Shown here one piece after another: positions 34,831-44,200 of a stretch of DNA of 64,000 nt (position 1 is its first letter; every line of letters starts with the position of its first letter). The position numbers and the translations under genes are program-made. The notes under the pieces were generated by a model, which was given only the letters and a program-made list of their open reading frames with translations, was not told the origin of the DNA and made no database searches. The stretch covers positions 1,674,001-1,738,000 of the forward strand of contig JAPNXP010000009.1 of assembly GCA_028753945.1 (NCBI GenBank), given 5' to 3'. Source of the stretch: Hexactinellida sp. DTS-2022. Taxonomy: Eukaryota > Porifera > Hexactinellida.

Positions 34831-36142
34831 GTTTAGAGCGAAGAGGCGCTTCTGCTAGACTCATAGACTACTTTAATTAAGTACTGTAGGCTGCCAGCTC
34901 GGGTCCTGGAACTTGGGTCCATTGTGTATTATTGATATCTCTTTATCCGCTAATGCTAGACACAGGAAATGTATTATTGTCGTATAGGAAGTCATATTTG
35001 GGGAGTCCATTGGTCATATCGCCCTATCTCAAATATTTGTGGAATGTGAGTTTTGCGGTTTTCACACCTTTTCCATATATGGTAATAATCTCAAATTCTC
35101 GACTTCAGTTAGAGTTAGACATAAGAAATGTAACAAACGACGATGGCTTAACAAACTTCTGATGCCGTAAAACAACACTAATATTAATAACAAATAATGC
35201 AACAAAAATATAATCTACACATGGTCAAATAATCCACAAATGGTGGATTAGTTAAGCCTCCAAAGTCAAAATTTGGTGGCTTAAGAAAGATTTTTGGTGG
35301 CTAATAGCAACAAACCACCTAATTTGTTGAGCACTGCTAATTAGTGATAGTCAATATGCCAATATCTTCCTTACATGTGACTTCCTATTCGACTATAATA
35401 CATTTCTTTTTACTCATTTCTTTTTACTCTTTTTACTCGTTCTGACAAGATTAGCACTCAAATGTTCCGTGATATTATATAGTCATTGTTCAAATATAGA
35501 AGTCAAATACTACATGCTACAGATGCAAATTCACCTAATTTGAGATGTCCAAATTCAAATACAAATACAAATACAAATACGTTATTTTCAGAAAATCGAA
35601 TACAATTAAGTTACGTATTTATATTTGCACCCAACCCTGGTAATTACTGAAACTAGATCATCACTCTGAATATGTGCTTATAGTATACACATAGTTCTAA
35701 ACAGATAGTTACCTTTATGGACAGTATTCGAGCCATTGAAGTACCAAATAGGTTCGCCGCTGGTTGCATTGAACAAGTGCTTGCCGCTAAGTACAAGAAT
35801 CCGCTGTATATGTAGTTAACAATAAGGAATAACCTATTATGTATTCAGGACAATTCAAGGAAGTGTAAATGTTGATATTCCGACTTTACTGTTAGTATAT
35901 TTTTTATAAAAAAAGAAAGAATATACTAAAACTCTTTGAAACAACTTTACTTGGTATTTATTCAACTAACAAATCCAATAATAGAATCAGACAATTGTAT
36001 TTTGTTACAATATTTTAATAGTTCTTAGATTAAATAATTTTTACAAACCAATTTGAGATATAAATTATTAACAATAGAATGATCACACAAGGTATTATCT
36101 ATCACACACTGAATTTGTAGAGAGATATTTCAATAATGTAAT
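34831..36142. other. Gene-free stretch
   Basis: Nothing recognised apart from a short (ATACAA)n-like tract near 35550-35590, similar to one near 33040-33120. Confidence 0.5.
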
Positions 36143-36715
36143 CTATTTTATTTGTCTCCTCGTGCCTGGAGACACCATTCCTGCTTGACTGGCCCCAGCA
36201 TTGGTACCCATCTGTAGAGAAATAATTTTGTTAGAGTCTGCTATCTGTTCTTTTGAGAAAATTCTTGCTTTCCCTTCTGACTCTTTTGGCGAGAGTATTG
36301 GAATCTTACATCCAGTCTTTTGTGCCTTCCTATCGAGCGCGTAGAGAGTCGCTATTACTTGCGCTAAATTGTTTCCTTCATGTAGATCCAGAGTCACGAA
36401 TAGGTCCTTCTCCGACACCCCGTGATCACTACACCCTTTCAGGAAGTGGTTTATATTATCGTATTCCTTGAATACTAATCCTGATACAGGTGCTTTGCAA
36501 TGGTCCGTGGAAACAGTCCCTGGATATATTTTGTTGATCAGCCTACATAGTGTACTCCCGTCTTTCAGCCATTCTTTGAAACTACCACTCTTCTTTTCGT
36601 TGAGAATGCTTTCTATCCATCTGACGCACTTCTTCTCTGCTTCAACCGGGTACTTATCTGATCTCGTTTTTTCCAAGTCTGCGGCTATTCCAGATTTTTC
36701 TGCTCGATTCGCCAT
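36143..36715 (-). CDS. Transgelin/calponin-like protein 2 (single exon)
   Basis: 190 aa in one exon. Calponin-homology domain at about residues 25-140 (CVRWIESILNEKKSGSFKEW; FKEYDNINHFLKGCSDHGVS; VTLDLHEGNNLAQVIATLYA) and one calponin-like repeat ISLQMGTNAGASQAGM near the C terminus. Same orientation and layout as 31639-32208, so the two are likely a local duplication, now well diverged. Expected to be a cytoplasmic actin-binding protein. Start MANRAEKSGIAADLEK fits the family. Confidence 0.92.
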   Translation of the reverse strand: MANRAEKSGIAADLEKTRSDKYPVEAEKKCVRWIESILNEKKSGSFKEWLKDGSTLCRLINKIYPGTVSTDHCKAPVSGLVFKEYDNINHFLKGCSDHGVSEKDLFVTLDLHEGNNLAQVIATLYALDRKAQKTGCKIPILSPKESEGKARIFSKEQIADSNKIISLQMGTNAGASQAGMVSPGTRRQIK

Positions 36716-36834
36716 TCAATATATTACCTAATTTATTCAGTATTTAATCAATGTTATTCCTCTTTCTAAAACTTCAACTTTCCCAACTGCACTCGATCAC
36801 TTTATACTTAGTATTTTACACTATACGAGCCCTT

Positions 36835-37396
36835 CGGTCTCGGTCGCTTTGCGACGGATCGGTGCAACGCACCTCAAGTTAACGGCCGCTGTGCGGCCTT
36901 ACTCCTCACCCTTTCTGCCATGGAAAATGGTAGAAAGGGACGTTATATACATCTCTTTCTACCATTTTCCATAGTTTTAACTTGTTTACCAATAATACCC
37001 GTCAGAAGCTAACTTCTAGGTTGAAATTGAATTTTCATTAATTTGTTTACCTATTTTGTGTAAACAACAACACAAATTTTAATATGAGAAATTTATAAAC
37101 GCGAAATTCGTGTTCAGCATACTTGTTTACCTATAATATCCGTTGGAAGCTAACTTCTAGGTTGATTTTGAATTTTCATTAATTTGTTTACCTATTTTAT
37201 GTAAACAACAACACAAATTTTAATATGAGAAATTTATAAACGCGAAATTCGTGTTCGGCATACTTGTTTACCTATTATAACATTTGAAAGTTAGTTTATA
37301 TCCCATATTAAATGCGGTTTCTATTCCCCCATCACTTTAATATAATCCGGACAAACACACACACACACACAACAATCGAGATTTAATAATATAGAT
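36835..37396. repeat. Mini-hairpin-headed repeat, copy 1
   Basis: The head is a run of short inverted repeats: GAGCCCTTCGGTCTC, GGTCGCTTTGCGACGG, GGTGCAACGCACC, GGCCGCTGTGCGGCC. The body contains duplicated ACTTGTTTACCTAT..AACTTCTAGGTTGA segments. The tail is GGACAAACACACACACACAC..AACAAT.. TTTAATAATATAGAT. Head and tail recur at 39592-40045 and 41828-43228. The (CA)n and TTTAATATATAGAT tail resembles 3' ends of RTE-like non-LTR retrotransposons or SINEs; this is inference. Confidence 0.7.
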
Positions 37397-38371
37397 TATT
37401 ATTTCATTAGTTTGTATATTTATATATAATTACCTCTTTTTAACTCGTTTCAACTACTTTGTGTGTAGATACTTTTAATTCTGCCATTTTTGGAAATTAA
37501 ATAAATTCTTTTTAAGAAAGAAATCGTATCAATTTCTAAGCGTATTTTGCAGGTTTAAGAGTCTTTTGAGAAATATTTCAATTGACATGGGAACCCTAGC
37601 AAAGTTTAACTCAAAAGCTTTCAAAGCTTTTGCCAAAAATGTTCCATTAAACAACTTCCCTCAGCTTATTTGGACGTAATCTCCTACAAGAGACAGCTCT
37701 TGCTGACTTCTCTTTTCATTTAAATGTAACTTTGTGTTTATCTAATCTGCTTCCTCCTATTCTTAATGCCCGTTTAGGCGTATTTAGTTTATTATTATTA
37801 TTATACTCTTATGATTTTTATTTGATATTTAGCTCTACAACCTTCCAGCTTATCGCACGAACAAAAAGGGAAGAGAAGCGAGGAAAAGGTAGCTGCTTTG
37901 CGATATATTCTCGAAACTATTATTCTAACTTATCTAACGAATTTCCCAAATAATACATCGCATTTCAATAATTTATTCTATCAAATTTGTTTCTAATTAT
38001 TTCTCAAAATAACATTTTTATTTATTTATTTATTAAAATTTGTATTTTTATCACGTTATATACTAATACGTATATAGTATTCTACTTTATTCCAATTCAT
38101 AGCTGGGTAAAAATATCCATTCTTCAATCGTATTAGTTGTATCGTTTGTTGCGTTAAACATAAGATAGCCGAATATTTTCTTGGATAATACGACTGTTTA
38201 ATTTGACTCATAATTATTTGTTGCTACCTTTCTACACATAACCCCTTACTAGCTACTCAGAGCATAAGTTGTCTCTCTAGGGTTTTTAATTGTTTCAGAA
38301 TAACACAAACTACAACTGTGTATATTTTCCTTGCAAAGAGATACATATTTGCCCCACACAGCATTCTCTGA
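37397..38371. other. Gene-free stretch upstream of the 38372 gene
   Basis: AT-rich; no coding exon or repeat recognised. It may include the promoter of the next gene. Confidence 0.4.
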
Positions 38372-39198
38372 ATGAGCACTCGAGTCTACTCAGAGGTGAG
38401 TTGCTACTTATCTCATCCCAATTTGATAACTTATGTTGGTGCTAGAGATTCAATCTGTGCTCTGAAATGCTGGGTTTATTTAATTACCGTTTAAATTTAT
38501 TCAATCCTTTTATTTATAGTGAGAGCTATGTTGAAATAGATGAATCATTCCGGTACGAGATCGAGTTTGATTTCGATACAGAGATCGAACTAATGAAACA
38601 TAAGCTATTCTGTACGCAATACAATAGTGACGACTCACTTGCTTCCTACGAAGATGAGAACCTCGTGTTACTGTCCCTACCTTCGCAATACACAATAACA
38701 AGTGATGATAATGAAGGACAGGCGAAAGAGCGAAGAGTTAACAGAAAAGCTAAAAAGAAAAAGAAACAAGAAATTGAACCACAAATGCTAGATAGCGGTT
38801 CCAGTTCTGATTCAGAATATAATACTTTTCATAAATTGACTCAAGACGAAATGCTCTACTATTTTCAGTTTATAAATAGGGCAGACAATCCGAGCTGTCA
38901 ACACCCTAAAGCATTCACGTACCTTCTAAACCATTTCCTAATAGAAATTCCAGTGCCTGTTAATAGGCAATATTACTTAGATACATTTCAAATGGGTCCA
39001 GATCCTACACAGGTGATAATGAATGCTTTTCTGGCTAAATTTAAGAATAATATGTCACCTCAAGACGCTGGTAAAATTACGCCTCCCGTAGCCTTCAAAA
39101 CAACTGACCTGAGGAAGAGGAGAGAGAAGCAGCGAGACTCTATTGATGATTTTCAACGATCCAACGAATTAGAAGAAATCCCTCTCTCTTTCTTATAA
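38372..39198 (+). CDS. Unrecognised acidic/basic protein
   Basis: Best model: exon 1 38372-38395 (MSTRVYSE, then a strong donor GTGAGT) and exon 2 38524-39198 (acceptor GTGAG), giving about 232 aa. The alternative is a single exon from ATG 38467. Visible parts are an acidic start (ESYVEIDESFRYEIEF), a basic run that looks like a nuclear localisation signal (RRVNRKAKKKKKQEIE), a Ser-rich patch, and a folded-looking second half (DEMLYYFQFINRADNPSCQH; YYLDTFQMGPDPTQVIMNAF). Codon use is AT-rich, unlike the genes at 47.7-58 kb. No family was recognised and no function is proposed. Confidence 0.6.
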
Positions 39199-39591
39199 GT
39201 ATTTTCATCGATTTGAATTCTCCCTTAATTTTTACCTTATTTTACTTTTGTTTTTATTTTCTTAAGAAATTCTAGATTTTATGCTTTATTGAATTAAATG
39301 CTCTTCGTATTTCCTTGAATATTTACTATCAATCTGGCAGTGGCATACGATATCGGTGTATCTCTAATTTTCTGAAAACATGGGGAGGCGAGATATGCCC
39401 TCCACCCCGGACTTCTTTCTTGGAGGACAGGCGAGGCCCTCGCCCGCAATACGCTTATTTATATAGTACATGATTTTTATCAGTTAATTATTAAATTTAT
39501 TTAATTTTTATAATTTATCGTACCACTACTTAAATCTCAATTCAATTTAGAATCTCTTAATCAATTTTATATGATTATCATTTTAATGTTA
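39199..39591. other. Spacer downstream of the 38372 gene
   Basis: Nothing recognised except a short G+C-rich patch near 39380-39450 (GGACTTCTTTCTTGGAGGAC). Confidence 0.4.
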
Positions 39592-40045
39592 ACGAGTCCT
39601 TCGGTCTCGGTCGCTTTGCGACGGATCGGTGCTACGCACCTTAAGTTAACGGCCACTGTGAGGCCTTATTCCTCACCCTTTCGAACATGGAAAATGGCAG
39701 AAAGGGACGTAGTATACATTCCTTTATTTTCCATAGTTTTAACTTGTTTTTCATATTTGTGTTCAGTATACTTGTTTACCTATAATACCCATCGAAAGCA
39801 AACTTCTAGGTTGATTTTTAATTTTCATTAATTTGTTTACCTATTTTTGGAAACAACAACAAAAAATATTCATATTAGAAATTTATAAATGCGAAATTCG
39901 TAATCAGCATACTTGTTTACCTATTATAACATTTGGAAGTTAGTCTCTATCTCAATTTGGGTGCTGTTTCTATTCCCCCTTCACTTTAATACAATCCGGA
40001 CAAACACACAAACAAACAAACAATTGCGCTTTTAATATATAGATA
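39592..40045. repeat. Mini-hairpin-headed repeat, copy 2
   Basis: Head ACGAGTCCTTCGGTCTCGGT with the same run of mini-hairpins as copy 1; tail GGACAAACACACAAACAAAC then CAATTGCGCTTTTAATATATAGATAGAT. ATGTTA lies just before the head and again at 40054, a possible but short target duplication. Confidence 0.7.
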
Positions 40046-40057
40046 GATTAGCAGATG

Positions 40058-40801
40058 TTAATCAGGACTTCGTATGTTAGCTAGATAATTAGTTGACCTA
40101 TCAAATGAAAACACACCAGTTAGGTCTGTAGAGATACAGTTCAGTGTTTCGATGAAAGCCTCAGCTGTATTGTGTCGATCTGTTGGGCTTCGGAACTTGA
40201 AGACCAGACAAGTAGGGATATAGTTTAAGATTTCATCTACGACTATTATAGAAAATACGTCCCAGTAGTCAAAGTGAGATCCATACGCTGAAATATGTTG
40301 AATCTTGAAAGTTAATTCTTGTTTAAGTTGTTGATAATTGTCAACTGATTCTTCTCCTATGTGAAAAGTGTAATCCCTGTCCACTCCAAATGTGAGCTTA
40401 GGAGCTGATGCTATATACCTAAATGTACGCTTGGCTTCTTTTCTCTTTTGGTAGTACTTCTGCATAACATCACTTGTAGGCGAGAGAGTACTAAATATAT
40501 TATCTGTGTCTCTATTCAGTCGCTTTATGCCAATCAGTTTTGCTTTTGAATGGAAATAATATTGTTTATTATCCATTGAATCATTCCTGTTTTCTTTATT
40601 GACGGAATTAAATTTAGATTTATTGTTGAACAAAATGCATTCACCTTTATTATCTTTCTCTGGTTTCTGATTTAGTAAATGCCTTATTTGATTTTTAACA
40701 AACTGCTTCATCTTGAATTTGGTTTTGTATTTCTCAAACTTCAATATACATTTATATATATAAAGTGCTAACACTATTGTTGTTGTGATTCTCATTGTCA
40801 A
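40058..40801 (-). CDS. Possible PTB/PH-like domain protein
   Basis: 247 aa in one exon. A hydrophobic start (ITTTIVLALYIYKCIL) is followed by a basic segment, an Asn/Lys-rich linker, and from about residue 85 a domain-like region: KAKLIGIKRL, TFRYIASAPKLTFGVDRDYT, KIQHISAYGSHFDYWDVFSI, VFKFRSPTDRHNTAEAFIET. The order I..IS....D.FS.I, then VF.F, then a C-terminal amphipathic helix resembles a phosphotyrosine-binding (PTB/PH-like) fold. If the real start is MKQFVKNQIR (about 40711), the membrane-like segment is lost. Part of the linker (TDNI.S..P) resembles exon 43435-43772 of the neighbouring gene, hinting at distant paralogy. Confidence 0.45.
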   Translation of the reverse strand: MTMRITTTIVLALYIYKCILKFEKYKTKFKMKQFVKNQIRHLLNQKPEKDNKGECILFNNKSKFNSVNKENRNDSMDNKQYYFHSKAKLIGIKRLNRDTDNIFSTLSPTSDVMQKYYQKRKEAKRTFRYIASAPKLTFGVDRDYTFHIGEESVDNYQQLKQELTFKIQHISAYGSHFDYWDVFSIIVVDEILNYIPTCLVFKFRSPTDRHNTAEAFIETLNCISTDLTGVFSFDRSTNYLANIRSPD

Positions 40802-41222
40802 CCTCGACCTTCTGCTCCATCAATATTCGGAAATCAGATTTAACAGAACTATTCGACCTAGCTTGTCAGATATAAATAGAGAGTTTATTTGATAGAAATC
40901 TGACTAATACATGTTATGTCTCTTTAGCTAGTTTTCAACTTAAATGGTGCTCTCTGACAGTAGACAAATATAATTCGATAAGTATTAAATCTAGGATTTC
41001 TAACTTGCACTAAAACCACATAACAAGGCAACATCACCTATTATTATAGCTTTACTTTTCTCTTCTTAACCGGTTCTTATAACCGGCATCCACTGTATTC
41101 CTAAATATGTGCGTGGAAATGTTCAATATGGACTTTATTCATTAACAATTATCGACACCACTTGTGGGAATAACAGGTCAAACAATTTTTATATAAAACG
41201 TTAATATATGAGTTATAATCCT
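40802..41222. other. Spacer
   Basis: No feature seen. Confidence 0.4.
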
Positions 41223-44200
41223 TTATTTGTCATTTTCTGTTGATTTTTCTCCTTCACAAATGTCCACTGAGTCTTCTGTTAGCAGAGATATTCTTTCATA
41301 GATTGGGTGCTTTATGCACTCATAACCAGAATCAGTTACTTGATTGGAAAAGTATATAGACAAATATCTCGCTTTGAGCATATTTTTCTTGATATCCTCT
41401 TTCCATTTATTACAAATCTCCTCGGATTTGAAAGCAAGAAACATGTTTAAATCATCGTTACTGATGCATAAACTGTAATTACTCTCATCACTCATCTGGT
41501 GGTCTAAATTGTATTGGGTTAACGCACATGTGTACTCTGCTACAGACCCATCCAGTTCTTTGCCTATCAACAAAGTGGAGTCTCTCAACACACAAACTCT
41601 CTCTCCGAGCTCTGTTACGTTTACTTTCAATCTGATGTTTGCAACTTGTTCATCAGTATCATTTGAAGGCATTGTCTCATTACATGATTTGTCGAATTGT
41701 AAGTAACCTCCGATATCACTGTCTGAATCACTGTAGGATAACCTCGATCTAATAATACATAGCTCAATATTGTAAATGAGGATAATTTGTTACTGTTATT
41801 ACTATACATAGAAGCACTATTAAAACAACGAGCCCTTCGGTCTCGGTCGCTTCGCGACGGATCACTCTCTCACAAAAGTCGCTTCGCGACTTTTGTTCGT
41901 TCGTGTTAGGCACTACGCAATGCAATTAACGGCCGCTTCGCGGCCTTTCCCTCCCCAAAAGCAATAATATTAATAATGAGTTCACCTGTGTCCGTGCCTA
42001 AAATTCATTTTTGGTTTTGATTAGTTACTGTAATTTGTTTTGGGAAATTATGTTTGTAAGTTATTCTCATTGCTCATTAGTTAATAATTATTAGTTAACT
42101 AATAGCTCAATAATTCTTAAGGGTAGCTCGTTCAGCTATATTAAAACGTTAGCTTGTTAGCTCAAATAAATTGAGACCTGTGTTGGTAAATTATACGCAA
42201 TTAATTAATTTCAGTAAATTGCAAAGTAATTTACCAACTCTGGATTTAATCTCTGCATAATAATGGTTTAAAGATGAGAATAAGACCGCTACGCGGTCTT
42301 ATTCTCACCATTAAACCATTATTATGCAGAGGTACATTCAGGGTTGCAAAATATTTGATTTAATAGTAATAAAGATTTATACATCCCTCCATAAACTATT
42401 TATTTTGCAGGAGCTGGGTTAGTAAATTATTTAATTTAATTGATAGGAATAATTAACATAATAAATCTCATCGTTAAGCTTAAGCAGAACCAAAATCTTA
42501 GATTACTTAATTAACTTAATTCATTTCTAGTAGAAATCCTATGTTCTATTGATAGTCTTATTATAGAAGCCAATATAGGTGTAAATAAACAATGCATTTT
42601 AGACTCTAAGCGCATTCTTGTTGACCAAACAAATCAGATTGCTAGTAATATAACTTATGTGATTGACTTAAATACATCACGAATAGAATAAACTGATGGA
42701 AGCCAAACTGGATTAATCAAGTATGCAATTTCGGAAATATTGTAGGTGAAGATTAAATCATCAAACCTCAATATGTGCAATGATGCAGCAATTGGAGGTT
42801 ACATTTTTGTTATTGCCTGGCTCAGATTAAATGCGAAAATTATAAAAATTTCTAGGGACATGCAATACATTCTGTTTTATAATGTGACAAAATTATTTGT
42901 CGATTGAACCAAAAGTGTAAGAGCTGAATCCAAATTAGTTCCCACGTGACGTCACATTCCCATAAATCGGAACACGTGTGTCTCATTGTATGTTGTGTTA
43001 TCATTTAAAATTGTGGCCGAATCGGATAAAAACTGAAAGAGTTATTACCAAATATGTGCTATTATGACGTCATAGTCCCGTTATTTCGCTTAGAAAACCA
43101 ATAGATCGTTGTCGCAGTACAAAGTTACCCCTGCATGCTAATTTTCAGCTTTCTAGGACTCGTAGTCTTTCCTATTAATTCTGGACAAACACACACACAC
43201 ACAACAATTCCGCTTTTAATATACAGATAACTAAACGCTTCAATAGACTCCGTTTATTTGGGTCACTTTGGATCGATTGTGTTTGACCCAATTGGAAGGA
43301 GAACCCAATTAACAGGCAATATTGCAAATCGAACTTTAATTCCATTCTGTAAAACCAATTAAGCGGAGAAACCTATTAACTGGTGACCCAGTCTACTGTA
43401 TTTTGGTAAGTTTGACATTTTAAAAAAAACTTACTTAGTTAACCTGGTCATTGAGGGTAGATCATACGTGTGAATATCACATGTGTCAGTGTCACCTAAA
43501 TCTTTTACTCTAAAACCTGTACTTGCTTGTGGAATTGAATCTAAGATATTATCAGTAGAATGATACTTCCTTAACGTATGCTTAAGGTTATTGGCAATGT
43601 CTTTATGCTGTAACATCGGCGAGTTACTGTACTGAGGTTGGTAATTCTTCTTTCCACTAGGTAATGCGTTAATATTGTTACCAGAGGACCTTAAATTCTT
43701 AGTTAGCTTCAAGGATTTTAATATAAACTTATATCTTCCAGCGTTACTTTGTGGTTCATTTCGCTTTGTGACCTAGGAATTTGGGATATACAATTTAATT
43801 ACTATTTAGCACATTCTGAAGATCTGCAGCCGTATTCATTAAGAACTGAAGCACTAAGTTTGAACTTTTGTATACTAAGTTGGAACTTAAGCCGTATTCA
43901 CTAAGAGTTAAGTTACTTAAATTACTTAAGCAACCTCCCTAGCTTGCTTAAAGTTCGTACTTAATTTGAACTACGAACTGAAATCTTGGTGAATACGTAT
44001 CTTAGTAAATACGACTTAATTAAGTTCGAACTTAGTACTTAAGTCTTAAGTTCGAACTTAACTTCCTAGTGAATACGGCCACTGTTTTTGAAACGACATT
44101 AATCTCAGTCTGGTTAAGTTCATTAAACTTCTAATCGGTTTTAGTTAATTGTCCAGAAGAATTAATGTCCTATCAGATAATAATCGTCCTCCCTTAACTA

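Noticed and set aside
37732..37953. 73-aa plus frame
   Set aside because: No motif, AT-rich, no splice context; background ORF.
39571..39831. 86-aa plus frame (RIGATHLKLTATVRPYSS)
   Set aside because: It lies in repeat copy 2 and translates its mini-hairpin head.
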